From Paludibacteraceae bacterium (lineage in GTDB: Bacteria > Bacteroidota > Bacteroidia > Bacteroidales > Paludibacteraceae), in the NCBI GenBank assembly GCA_017394705.1, contig JAFPXH010000005.1, positions 226,564 to 290,563 of the forward strand: DNA of 64,000 nucleotides, given 5' to 3'. Positions 7,772-17,123 of this stretch are shown here, in pieces. The notes under the pieces were generated by a model that made no database searches, was not told where the DNA came from, and saw only the letters and a program-made list of their open reading frames with translations. Position 1 is the stretch's first letter; each line of letters starts with the position of its first letter. The translations under genes were made by a program, and so were the position numbers.

Positions 7772-7776
7772 TACTT

Positions 7777-8661
7777 TTACCAATCGGGATAGATGATTTT
7801 TCTTGCTTCACCTGAGTAACATTTCTGTACACTTTGAGCCGTTGTTTGGATAGCTAACATCATTGGGCTGCGATGTCCGGAGATGTTCACATCCATGGTG
7901 GTTATCCCTAATAATTCGCGTTTTTGGTCAGATGAGATATCGCTTGTCACTCCACCCTTGCTCCACATCTCCAACACTTTCATGTCCACAAATGGGCGGT
8001 AAGGCTCCATGATATCATCCGCCAAACAATACGCGTCATAGCGGCTATGATGATGAATGCCTAATGTCGGCAATAATCCTGCTCCGACTAATGCTCTTGC
8101 CATCATCGCTCGCACAATACTATAGCCATAATTGAGCAAATTATTGGGAGGTAAGCCTTGCGGGTCACGAATAAACGCATCCTTCTCGAACATATTGCGC
8201 CAATAGAAGGCAGCTGCTCGCGCCTCCATGTTATCTGTATCACCAGAACGCACATCTTTTGCCCATTTGAGCATGTTGTTATGCTCTATATGCTGTGTGC
8301 CTAAAATATGTGCTTGACCTAATATTTTAGCAACTACCGTTTGTTGCCACATCTGTTTCTTGAGAGGTTCAGAAGCATCTATTTGCGCCCGGAAACGCTC
8401 GCTTTGCAGAGTGTTTCCGTCCAAAGGTAGCATCAGACCGACAGGAAGATGCTTGTCGTTACTTGTTACAATCGCCACATTATTAGCAAGTAGCGCATCG
8501 ATAAGCGCATGAGTGATGGTTATTTGCTTATGATCGAGAATGACGACACCAATATCTTCAATAGGCAGCGTGCGGGTTACATCTTGCAACTCGACCACCA
8601 TCTGCGTTAACTTAAGGCTCAGCCGCGCAGGGTTCTCAAAACATAAGACGCGTTTAATCAT
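7777..8661 (-). CDS. cas1: CRISPR-associated endonuclease Cas1
   Basis: Cas1 is the integrase that inserts new spacers. The 294-residue protein is of type II form. Metal ligands are visible: Glu in DNMEARAAAFYW (about residue 146), His in GIHHHSRYDAYCLADD (about 204) and the Asp/Glu pair in DDIMEPYRPFVD (about 214-218). The start codon overlaps the cas9 stop by one base (TAATG), indicating translational coupling. The stop codon is followed after about 5 bp by the truncated last CRISPR repeat. No cas4 or csn2 gene is present, which supports subtype II-C. Confidence 0.97.
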   Translation of the reverse strand: MIKRVLCFENPARLSLKLTQMVVELQDVTRTLPIEDIGVVILDHKQITITHALIDALLANNVAIVTSNDKHLPVGLMLPLDGNTLQSERFRAQIDASEPLKKQMWQQTVVAKILGQAHILGTQHIEHNNMLKWAKDVRSGDTDNMEARAAAFYWRNMFEKDAFIRDPQGLPPNNLLNYGYSIVRAMMARALVGAGLLPTLGIHHHSRYDAYCLADDIMEPYRPFVDMKVLEMWSKGGVTSDISSDQKRELLGITTMDVNISGHRSPMMLAIQTTAQSVQKCYSGEARKIIYPDW

Positions 8662-11600
8662 TACTCAATTATATTTCCCAAGCGGTCAACTTTAATAGGA
8701 ATACAAATTTCTTTTATAAGTGATTCTTCCGCACAAATACGGGATATCTTATTCAATTGAGTGTATTCTACTTTATTGACAATCGGAGACGCAACTGCTA
8801 CAGGAATAAAATATGCATCCGTATCACTTGACGAAACAAACTTATAGATTCTTGATCTATCTATTTCTAATGCGCTATCAGATTTAAGAACATAGACTAA
8901 ATCACCAGGAGAAAGGATGAAATTTAATTTTGCATTCATGGCTACAAGATTTTCGCCGTGTACCCATTTGTCTAACCATGTGCGCCATTCTTTCTTTCCT
9001 TGTTTCTGACAATCCACAGCAACTTTGAATGGTATAGTGACAAAAGAGCGTTTTTCAGAACCATCATCCATCTTTGTTGAATAAACCGCAAAAAACAGGT
9101 TAGTTCCCTTATCTGCCTCAACGAACTTTTTGCTCTTAGCGCCAATTTGCCCCACCGCAAATTTCTCTGCTTTCTCGTACGTGCGTACCTTAAATATAGG
9201 TTTATGGGGTACACCGTTATTGAGAGCCTGAATGTCCGCATTCATTTTCTCAATACCATCCGGAGAGAACGCTAATTTTGGATCGTTATTGCAACGCTCC
9301 AAATGTGCCAAGAGAATCTTCTGGATAGCTTCCGAAGTTACTTTATTACGGATGTAATCTTCTGTAAAGGAATCATCCAAAGCCGTTCTTACCGCATAGT
9401 AATGGTCGTTTGTATCCTTGGTATAATAGAAAACTTCAATACGTTTTAGATTCACATCTGCCCAAACATCAGGCTCAGAGGCAAAGTATTGCTTGATTTG
9501 CTTTTCGTTTTTGCCTTCCTGCAACAATTCCTTCAGTTTTGCACGCAAATCCTTCTCTACAATATCTTCTACGTGTTGGAGTGCATATGTTAGATTTACA
9601 TATTTCTTTCTACGCAGGTTGACTTCTCCGAAAACAGTTGCTTTGTGCAGAGACTTGCGAATTGACCAGTTTTCACCTTTCTCTTGAGGATCTCTTTTCT
9701 TTTTTAGTTTTCCTGTTTCTTCATCTTTTACAAAATGAACGAAATGGTTATTGCTCTTATTAATAACACGCAAGTTCTGTTTGAAGCTGACCACTATATT
9801 TTCCAGCGTTTCTTGCACATCTTTTTGGAAGCCATCATAAGGAGCGATAAAATCTGTAAATTTATAATGATCTTTTCCATCTGCGCTTCTCCATACTTCG
9901 CGTTTGCGCAGCAATGTTTGCAGGTCATAACGTGCTTTTTCGTCTTTGTCTAAGGCGGATTCATTACTCAGTAGAGCTACATGATTGCGTGTAGTAAAGG
10001 CAATAACTATCGCATCCATAGCATGGTGGCGATGATCAATACGCTTTTTCTCAAATCCTTGTTTGAGTTCCAAAGGCATATTCGGAATAATATGACCGTT
10101 TGCTGTTTTTGCAGTAAAGACCGTAGTGTTTTGTATCTGATTCAGTCTCTCGAAACGCGGAAGAATAATCTTATTCCACACATCATTTATACCCCAATCT
10201 TTCTTCAAACGTGTAGTTGTTGCTCCGTTGCAGACAATCAAATTTTTGCTAACTGCTTCCGGCTCATATTCCGTATTACTGATTTTCTCGCGAACAATAT
10301 TGCTAAGTAATTGCATCATCAGTCGGCTAATATAACGGCTATCATTCATTTGTCGAGCGACAAACTTCTCAGGAATCTCATCCAACATCAGTTTTTCTTG
10401 TTTACGCGGATCTCCTGCAAAATTCTTTTTTATAATATCTTCATATGCTTGTAGAGACAATACTTGTACCACTTTTCCTCCGGAAAGCGTAATGTTCTCT
10501 CCTCCACATTGAGCGATAAACTCATGTCCCAACATGCGATCTTTACGTGCATTTACTTCTGCTTCACAAATGACTTTGTTGGACATCGAATCATCAAAGA
10601 AGCGCGATTGAGGAATAACATGCTCAATCTGGTATGCCGGTGTAAAGAGTTTAGCTAATGGAATAATCTCACCTGTATATGGAGAAACATACTTCTGATC
10701 AAGCCACAAACGGTATTTCTTTATATCCTGTAACGATGGCTGTTTGAGAGACGATAAATCATTAATAATACGCTGTGTATCATCATCCGGTTTATAAGCT
10801 GACAACACACCATCTTCATAGATACGGAACAACTCTTGCTGACTCGGAGAATAGGCATGAACTTCTTCCACATCCATCTCTGGATTCATAAATTCCTGCA
10901 AAAGCAATTTAGCACGCAAATTTGCTTTCTCATTCTCCTGCTGGCGTAGCATGGTTTTCTTGCGTTGCTCTGCATTTTGCTTGAGATCACGACCTAATTC
11001 GATATGTATTTCATCAATTTGTCCTTCTTGTTTCCAAATATCACGAACCGTTCTTAGGCTTTCCATTACTACTTGCTCCACAATGGGGTTGTTGAGCGAA
11101 TGTAAACGGAATGATTGCAAATATTTATCTATATCTTCCGGCTTCTCCCATTTGGTGTCATTCTTGCGCACATCATAAACAACATATTCCGCAAGCCACA
11201 ATGGAAGTCCCTGAAAATCTTTTACTTCATGCATTGTGTCCAATTTCTCGCGAACACGTTCACTAACCGAGTCATCCACTTCTCCGGTTAAAATATGGTC
11301 AATACGAGATTTTGTTTGAGCATCTATCGCTTCTTCGCTCCAATACTCTCCGCTACGCATTAAGTTCAGTAACTTGCGCGTAGCCTTTTCGCTATATGCT
11401 CCGTAGTCGGAAAATGGTTTCATCTTACCTAATTTCTCTACAAACACATCGGACAGATGGTTTGTTTCAGCATAATGTTTGAGCGCAGCGAGTAGTTGAG
11501 ACTTATCAGTTATTGAATAGAGCATGTGCCATATTTGCTCTAAATTATTGATAATTCTATTATTCTTTTTGGCTTTCTCGTCTTGTTCTTTACCTGATAA

Positions 11601-13238
11601 TTTTCTATGATGCTTGTTTTTGCGGATTTCAAATGGATCGGTCAAAGTGTTGATGTCTCCACCTGCCTCTTTAATAGTACCAATTATAGTAGAGGAAACA
11701 GGAGCAGCAGGGTATTTCTTGTCATTCTCAGACACGAAATTCCAAGATAATCCTTTAATCTTATTTTTACCAACTAATTGCGTTAATAGAGATTTTTCTG
11801 AAACCTCTTTTTGTGTTAGCAGCCAAGAGATTAAATCCGCTTTGTTAGCAATATACTCTGTGGTACAATCTTCCTTGCCTATTCCATTAGCAGCCTCTCT
11901 ATAGATATGTAAGTTTTCCACAAACTGCCATAAACGGAACTCTTCATAAATAGGATGAGATTTGGAGATACATTTCAAGTATTGTTTTTGCCATTTATCA
12001 TCTTTTTCCTTAAATACATAATACTCGTACGGACATTCGTTGATTAGCGACTTCTTGCTTTTCAGCGGACGTTGATAGAAGATAATATCATTTAACAGCA
12101 AATACGTAAAATCCTTGCCGGCTATACTATTCCGATAAGCTTCATTTTGTGGATACAGCGCATGAATACACTCATCATACAAATCTCCATTTTGCAATTC
12201 GGGAATAAACTGCTTTTGAGTATCAAGGATGCGTTTTAACTCGTCCTTATAGTATTTTCGGTCAACGACACGTACCAACTGACCGATAATCTTTTGATCC
12301 GGATTTTGTAGCAAAGCATCGTAGATAAATTCTCCGACGGTTTTGTGGCTTGCATCAATATCGTGTTGGGTCTTTAGTTTTAAAAGTCCCCAATCATCAT
12401 CTGCCGGCGCTCTAAATGTTCTTCTAACTATACCATCTTTATCCATTGCATCAGTTCCATCGGAATTAAGAGTGGTTGAAACAATGAAGTTTTTAGTTTT
12501 ACCTTCCCAATCTAAGGAATATTTGCTTTCTTTGGTAAAAATCCATCCATTTTCAAGACATACTTCATATACCGATTTTCCTTTTGACTTTTCGCCGGTA
12601 TCGCGAACAGAAATAACTTTTTGTGTTATAAACTCTTGGCGCTTATTCTCTTTCTGCTCTTCTTCCTCTCCGCGGGCTTGATTATAACCGCGTTTTTGAT
12701 TAAACTGCTGAAGAATCCAAGCTAATTCCTGCTTACTAATAGGCTGAGTTAAAGCTTTTTTACGCAGATAATAAATCGTCCAATCATATGCAATGTTTCG
12801 TTCGTTTACCAGCAATTCCGGATGTGCGTTTCCGAAATCCTTTACCATTTCAAGGAATGAATCTTTGAACAAGAACGAATACTTCCCGTCAACAACATCC
12901 CATGCTAATTTGGGTTCAGCTCCTTTATTTAACTGACCATAGCGATTCAACTCTTTGGTATAATGATCCGGCAAGAAACCAAGAATTGTTAAAACTCGGT
13001 TTAGACGTTCTCTGCGCAAAGCGTGACGCTCGTACAAACGTCTCGCGCCTCGTGCGGCAGTACGAGTTGCTGTCTGGGAGATCGAATTACCGCTTTCAAA
13101 ATCTCCCATTAACTTGGCATCCATAGGAATAATACGGCTACCTGCATGAGAAATGCTTTTCATGCCGTTTTCATCATTAACTACTGCCCAACCGATACTA
13201 TTGGTTCCTAAATCTAAACCGAGAATTTTCTTCTTCAT
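8661..13238 (-). CDS. cas9: CRISPR-associated endonuclease Cas9, type II-C, large form
   Basis: Cas9 is the RNA-guided double-strand DNA nuclease using crRNA and tracrRNA. Its 1525 residues are long even for Bacteroidetes II-C enzymes. RuvC-I is ILGLDLGTNSIGWAVV at the N-terminus, followed by the Arg-rich bridge helix (RTAARGARRLYERHALRRER, about 65-85). RuvC-II is EIHIELGRDLK (about 745), HNH is YQIEHVIPQSRFFDDS with a downstream NARK (about 870-900), and RuvC-III is HRHHAMDAIVIAF (about 1075). The catalytic Asp, Glu, His and Asp positions are all kept. About 450 residues follow RuvC-III, a long PAM-interacting region. The frame extends 10 codons upstream to a TTG, but that TTG lies in the -7 box, so the ATG at 13238 is the start. 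Confidence 0.98.
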   Translation of the reverse strand: MKKKILGLDLGTNSIGWAVVNDENGMKSISHAGSRIIPMDAKLMGDFESGNSISQTATRTAARGARRLYERHALRRERLNRVLTILGFLPDHYTKELNRYGQLNKGAEPKLAWDVVDGKYSFLFKDSFLEMVKDFGNAHPELLVNERNIAYDWTIYYLRKKALTQPISKQELAWILQQFNQKRGYNQARGEEEEQKENKRQEFITQKVISVRDTGEKSKGKSVYEVCLENGWIFTKESKYSLDWEGKTKNFIVSTTLNSDGTDAMDKDGIVRRTFRAPADDDWGLLKLKTQHDIDASHKTVGEFIYDALLQNPDQKIIGQLVRVVDRKYYKDELKRILDTQKQFIPELQNGDLYDECIHALYPQNEAYRNSIAGKDFTYLLLNDIIFYQRPLKSKKSLINECPYEYYVFKEKDDKWQKQYLKCISKSHPIYEEFRLWQFVENLHIYREAANGIGKEDCTTEYIANKADLISWLLTQKEVSEKSLLTQLVGKNKIKGLSWNFVSENDKKYPAAPVSSTIIGTIKEAGGDINTLTDPFEIRKNKHHRKLSGKEQDEKAKKNNRIINNLEQIWHMLYSITDKSQLLAALKHYAETNHLSDVFVEKLGKMKPFSDYGAYSEKATRKLLNLMRSGEYWSEEAIDAQTKSRIDHILTGEVDDSVSERVREKLDTMHEVKDFQGLPLWLAEYVVYDVRKNDTKWEKPEDIDKYLQSFRLHSLNNPIVEQVVMESLRTVRDIWKQEGQIDEIHIELGRDLKQNAEQRKKTMLRQQENEKANLRAKLLLQEFMNPEMDVEEVHAYSPSQQELFRIYEDGVLSAYKPDDDTQRIINDLSSLKQPSLQDIKKYRLWLDQKYVSPYTGEIIPLAKLFTPAYQIEHVIPQSRFFDDSMSNKVICEAEVNARKDRMLGHEFIAQCGGENITLSGGKVVQVLSLQAYEDIIKKNFAGDPRKQEKLMLDEIPEKFVARQMNDSRYISRLMMQLLSNIVREKISNTEYEPEAVSKNLIVCNGATTTRLKKDWGINDVWNKIILPRFERLNQIQNTTVFTAKTANGHIIPNMPLELKQGFEKKRIDHRHHAMDAIVIAFTTRNHVALLSNESALDKDEKARYDLQTLLRKREVWRSADGKDHYKFTDFIAPYDGFQKDVQETLENIVVSFKQNLRVINKSNNHFVHFVKDEETGKLKKKRDPQEKGENWSIRKSLHKATVFGEVNLRRKKYVNLTYALQHVEDIVEKDLRAKLKELLQEGKNEKQIKQYFASEPDVWADVNLKRIEVFYYTKDTNDHYYAVRTALDDSFTEDYIRNKVTSEAIQKILLAHLERCNNDPKLAFSPDGIEKMNADIQALNNGVPHKPIFKVRTYEKAEKFAVGQIGAKSKKFVEADKGTNLFFAVYSTKMDDGSEKRSFVTIPFKVAVDCQKQGKKEWRTWLDKWVHGENLVAMNAKLNFILSPGDLVYVLKSDSALEIDRSRIYKFVSSSDTDAYFIPVAVASPIVNKVEYTQLNKISRICAEESLIKEICIPIKVDRLGNIIE

Positions 13239-13265
13239 GGTATCTGTATCTTTAAATTTTGCTCG

Positions 13266-13296
13266 CAAAGGTAATACATTTTTCTGAAATGTGCAA
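13266..13296 (-). promoter_or_regulatory. cas9-cas1 promoter
   Basis: On the minus strand, TTG (13296-13294), 20 bp, TACCTTTG (13273-13266). The 5' leader would be about 22 nt. This may be the only upstream promoter for cas9, cas1 and the array. Confidence 0.85.
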
Positions 13297-13420
13297 ATAA
13301 ATAGAGAAAATCGATGATTTTTCGTTAAAGAGTTAAAGAGTTAAGATGGTTATACTGCGTAAAACGTTAAGCAGTAGGCAGGAATAGATAGAAATGGGTA
13401 GAAATGAGTAGAAAGGGATG

Positions 13421-13451
13421 AAAAAAAGGGTGAGGCACTGCCCCACCCTTA
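13421..13451 (-). terminator. Terminator of the secreted protein gene upstream of cas9
   Basis: The plus strand reads AAAAAAAGGGTGAGGC, then ACT, then GCCCCACCCTT. On the minus strand this is a G/C-rich hairpin followed by T7. It is 26/30 identical to the tracrRNA terminator at 5251-5280 and in the same orientation. Confidence 0.85.
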
Positions 13452-13470
13452 AAAGAAAGATGAAATGGTT

Positions 13471-14085
13471 TTAGTCGATATAGCTTACGTACGAGCCACG
13501 GACACATTTCCAACTGCCGTTGTCAAGCAATATAACCTCATCGCCATAAACGCCATCTATCTTATCGCCGTCTCCATCTACGGCATACCAGTAACGGCCT
13601 TGCTTGATGAGGAAACAGCCGTTCCAGAAGAGATAAGGACTTTCATTCGAATAACACTCCACCTTACGGCCGGAACAATGGTAGATATCCCAAGAACCTG
13701 AACTGCGTTGGAACGTTACATAGCCAAACGGGAAATAATAGATGGTCTTTCCGTAGATGCCGCTCACAAGGTCTCCGTCTTCGTCAGCCAGATACCATGT
13801 ATTGCCTCGTCTGACGCGGTAATAGCCGTTGTACAACAGGTTGATTTCATCGCCATAGAGGATGGAACTATTATTTCGATAGATGTATATCGTGCGGCCG
13901 GAAGTTCTTACATAACAGCCGTTCCACAAATCCTGGTAATTATCCGTGCAGAAAACGGCCTTGCGCGTAGTTACTTCATGACCGGAGTCCTCAAACCACA
14001 GGTCATACCTATCGGAAACAACATACTGCGCCTGCATGCTTACGCAAGCCATCAATGCTACTAAAAAGGAATAGAATCGTTTCAT
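13471..14085 (-). CDS. Secreted protein of unknown function with internal repeats
   Basis: A 204-residue protein I do not recognise. The start at 14085 gives a clear signal peptide (MKRFYSFLVALMACVSMQAQ); a longer frame to 14124 would bury it. The mature part is rich in Tyr, Trp, Asp and Gly and has two or three related blocks. Examples are LWNGCYVRTSGRTIYIY with YNGYYRVRRGNTWYLADEDGD, and LFWNGCFLIKQGRYWYAVDGDGD, each ending in an acidic DxDGD stretch. The pattern suggests a repeated beta-structure, perhaps binding calcium or sugars. It is last in the co-directional cluster that starts at the V-ATPase operon, 77 bp after ferritin. Confidence 0.75.
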   Translation of the reverse strand: MKRFYSFLVALMACVSMQAQYVVSDRYDLWFEDSGHEVTTRKAVFCTDNYQDLWNGCYVRTSGRTIYIYRNNSSILYGDEINLLYNGYYRVRRGNTWYLADEDGDLVSGIYGKTIYYFPFGYVTFQRSSGSWDIYHCSGRKVECYSNESPYLFWNGCFLIKQGRYWYAVDGDGDKIDGVYGDEVILLDNGSWKCVRGSYVSYID

Positions 14086-14162
14086 AAGGCAACTATTTAA
14101 AGCGTTTAACAATCCGTTTCCCATCCAATAGCAATTATCGTGCCACTCTTCCGTTTAATTGG

Positions 14163-14684
14163 TTACGCTTTAGCGGCCAGAGGAGACGGAGTGGCATATA
14201 CACGCGCTGCGAGTTCCTGATCCAGGACATACAGTCCGTATGAATTGCCGTCCAACATCTTGAGTTTGTTGATGATATCAACCGCATTCTCTTCCTCCTC
14301 CACTTGCTCGTCGATAAACCACTGTAAACGGCTCTGCGCGGCATAGTCTTTCTCTTCTACAGCGATATGCATGAGGTTATTGATGAGCGAGGTAACATGT
14401 TGCTCATGCTTGTAGGTAGCCTCGAAAGCCGCTAACGGAGAAGCCCACTCCGTCTCAACCGCATCAATAGCCTTGAGCAGTACACGGCCGCCACGACTGA
14501 TGAGGTAGTTATAGAAAATCTGCGCGTGGTCCTGCTCCTCCTTGAATTGGATAGCAAACCAGTTTGCCATGCCGGTAAAACCTTTGTCCTGGCAATAAGC
14601 AGACATACTCAGATACAAATATGCCGACCACATCTCGGCATTGATTTGGGCGTTAATAGCGTCCTCTAAACGTTTTGAAATCAT
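14163..14684 (-). CDS. ftnA: Non-haem ferritin
   Basis: Ferritin oxidises Fe(II) at a di-iron centre and stores Fe(III) in a 24-subunit cytosolic shell. The 173-residue length is normal. Ligands are visible in NAEMWSAYLYLSM (Glu about 17), FKEEQDHAQIFYNY (Glu about 50, His about 53) and ETEWASPLAAFEATYKHEQ (Glu about 94). The helix with WFIDEQVEEEENAVDII carries further acidic residues at the ferroxidase centre. It is co-directional with and 44 bp downstream of pfkA. Confidence 0.93.
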   Translation of the reverse strand: MISKRLEDAINAQINAEMWSAYLYLSMSAYCQDKGFTGMANWFAIQFKEEQDHAQIFYNYLISRGGRVLLKAIDAVETEWASPLAAFEATYKHEQHVTSLINNLMHIAVEEKDYAAQSRLQWFIDEQVEEEENAVDIINKLKMLDGNSYGLYVLDQELAARVYATPSPLAAKA

Positions 14685-14728
14685 AAATTTATTTACTATT
14701 TAATCATTTACTATTTGGTCATTTGTTT

Positions 14729-15703
14729 TTAGATACTCAGGGTGAGAAGGGCTTGCCATGAGTCTTCCTTGACATCCTTCTTCTGATGAATGGCCTTACT
14801 CAGGGGAATGAGTACTATGTCATCATTCTGGATACCAACCATAACGTTGCGTTGCCCGTCCAGCAAAGCTTGCACTGCAGCGACCCCCATGCGGGATGCC
14901 AATATACGGTCATAGGCGGAAGGACTTCCGCCGCGTTGTAAATGGCCAAGGACAGTAACGCGGGTGGAGAATTCCGGATGAATCTTCTCAATCATTTTGG
15001 CTACCGTTGCGGCTCCTCCTTCAACTGCGTGCTCCTGAACCAGCACAATAGACGAACTCTTCGTTTTGCGTTTTCCGCTACCAATTGCTTCTTCAATCTG
15101 TTCCTTCACCTGTGCACGCTCGGGAATGATAGCTGCTTCACAGCCTCCCGCAATCGCGGCATTAAGCGTCAGAAATCCGGCATCACGGCCCATGACTTCT
15201 ACCAAGAAAACACGTTCGTGTGATGTAGCAGTGTCACGTAGTTTATCTATACATTCGGTAATCGTACTGAGCGAGGTGTCGTAGCCGATTGTAGCATCTG
15301 TGCCCCATAAGTCATTATCGATTGTACCGGGCAGGCCAATTACAGGAATATCGTACTCCTGTGCAAAGAGACGGCCCCCTGTGAAAGTGCCATCACCGCC
15401 TATAACCACTAAAGCATCAATCTTTTCCTTCTGAATGACCTTATAAGCCTGTTTACGGCCTTCGGGTGTCATGAATTCCATACAACGTGCTGACTTGAGT
15501 ATGGTTCCTCCGCGTTGTATTATACCTGACACATCTTGGGAAGTAAAACTCTTTACTTCGCCATCTATTAGACCTTTGTAGCCACGATAGATTGCTTTTA
15601 CTTGCAAACCTTGCGCAATAGCAGCTCGTGTCACCGCACGAATGGCTGCGTTCATTCCGGGGGCATCTCCCCCAGATGTTAATACACCGATTGTTTTAAT
15701 CAT
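14729..15703 (-). CDS. pfkA: ATP-dependent 6-phosphofructokinase
   Basis: This enzyme phosphorylates fructose 6-phosphate in glycolysis. The 324-residue length matches the bacterial PfkA form. Motifs are [19 protein letters not shown] at the N-terminus, [11 protein letters not shown] (about 100-110), where Gly after GGD indicates ATP rather than pyrophosphate as donor, and [20 protein letters not shown] with the catalytic Asp (about 125-143). [13 protein letters not shown] (about 168) and [14 protein letters not shown] (about 250) bind the sugar phosphate. It lies between fabD and ferritin in one co-directional run with spacers of 35-44 bp made of low-complexity sequence. Confidence 0.97.
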   Translation of the reverse strand: MIKTIGVLTSGGDAPGMNAAIRAVTRAAIAQGLQVKAIYRGYKGLIDGEVKSFTSQDVSGIIQRGGTILKSARCMEFMTPEGRKQAYKVIQKEKIDALVVIGGDGTFTGGRLFAQEYDIPVIGLPGTIDNDLWGTDATIGYDTSLSTITECIDKLRDTATSHERVFLVEVMGRDAGFLTLNAAIAGGCEAAIIPERAQVKEQIEEAIGSGKRKTKSSSIVLVQEHAVEGGAATVAKMIEKIHPEFSTRVTVLGHLQRGGSPSAYDRILASRMGVAAVQALLDGQRNVMVGIQNDDIVLIPLSKAIHQKKDVKEDSWQALLTLSI

Positions 15704-15738
15704 TTTTCGTAATATTATATGGTGTATAGTGCAATAAG

Positions 15739-16635
15739 TTATCCGACTTGCACGTCCGGATTTATCTTGCGAATCATGCCTTTGAGCACATCTCCCGGTC
15801 CAAACTCATAGAACTCAGTTGCGCCATCAGCAATCATGTTTTGCACGGATTGCGTCCAGCGAACGGGGGCTGTAAGTTGTTTCAAGAGGTTTTCGCGGAT
15901 GATTTCCGGTTCTGTTTCTGCTTTGGCAGATACATTCTGGTAGATAGGACAGAAGGGTCTGTGGAAGTCCGTTTTGTTGATAGCGCTTGCCAAATCTTCT
16001 GCCGCGGGTTGCATCAACGGTGAATGGAAGGCACCTCCGACGGGGAGACGCAGCGCACGACGCGCCCCTGCTTCTTTGAGCGCTATGCAAGCCGCCTCAA
16101 CCGCATCTATATCTCCGGAGATTACGATTTGACCCGGGCAGTTGAAGTTGGCTGCCACAACGGTGGCAGCATTTGTGATTTGTGATTGGTGATTGGTGAT
16201 TTCTTGACAAATCTCCACCACTTTTTCATCCGGAAGACCGAGGACGGCCGCCATCGTACCAGGGTTGGCCTCGCAGGCAGCCTGCATCGCTTGTGCGCGC
16301 GCGGACACTAATAATAAGGCGTCCTCAAAACGCAAAGCGCCACATGCTACGAGTGCGCTAAACTCACCAAGGCTGTGACCCGCTACCATGTCGGGTTTCT
16401 CGATGGTCAAAAGACGCTGTGCTACAACCGAATGCAGAAAAACAGCCGGCTGCGTCACTTTGGTCTGCTTGAGATCATCGGCCGTGCCGTTGAACATGAC
16501 TTCAGTCAGCGAGAAGCCAAGCAGTCTGTCGGCTGCCTGGCACATCTCGCGGGCTTCTTTGTGCGCATCGTACAGATCTTTGCACATGCCCGGGAACTGG
16601 CTACCCTGCCCCGGGAAGATAAATGCTTTTAGCAT
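15739..16635 (-). CDS. fabD: Malonyl-CoA:ACP transacylase
   Basis: FabD loads malonate onto acyl carrier protein for fatty acid synthesis. The 298-residue protein shows [13 protein letters not shown] at the N-terminus, the catalytic Ser in [12 protein letters not shown] (about 83-95) and the catalytic His in [12 protein letters not shown] (about 205). Residues around 144-155 ([11 protein letters not shown]) are encoded by a short tandem repeat of AATCACCA/AATCACAA type (16172-16203). That repeat looks like the intergenic repeats of this genome and appears to be an in-frame insertion in a surface loop. The catalytic residues are intact. Confidence 0.96.
   Translation of the reverse strand: MLKAFIFPGQGSQFPGMCKDLYDAHKEAREMCQAADRLLGFSLTEVMFNGTADDLKQTKVTQPAVFLHSVVAQRLLTIEKPDMVAGHSLGEFSALVACGALRFEDALLLVSARAQAMQAACEANPGTMAAVLGLPDEKVVEICQEITNHQSQITNAATVVAANFNCPGQIVISGDIDAVEAACIALKEAGARRALRLPVGGAFHSPLMQPAAEDLASAINKTDFHRPFCPIYQNVSAKAETEPEIIRENLLKQLTAPVRWTQSVQNMIADGATEFYEFGPGDVLKGMIRKINPDVQVG
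16172..16203. repeat. Short tandem repeat inside fabD
   Basis: About four degenerate 7-8-bp units (TTGTGATT / TTGGTGATT forms) lie within the fabD reading frame and keep it open. The same motif occurs between genes near 33885-33910. Confidence 0.8.
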
Positions 16636-16670
16636 TTTCGTTTAGTGTTTAGTGTTTAGCGTTTAGTGGC
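16636..16670. repeat. Tandem heptamer repeat in the fabD-ntpK spacer
   Basis: GTTTAGTGTTTAGTGTTTAG and a further GTTTAGTG fill almost the whole spacer between the V-ATPase K gene and fabD. Confidence 0.85.
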
Positions 16671-17102
<432 letters not shown>

Positions 17103-17123
17103 TTATGATTTATAATTGCCAAT

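Noticed and set aside
13239-13268. A longer Cas9 start (TTG at 13268, ten more residues)
   Set aside because: The TTG is part of the -7 box TACCTTTG, so it would lie upstream of the transcription start.
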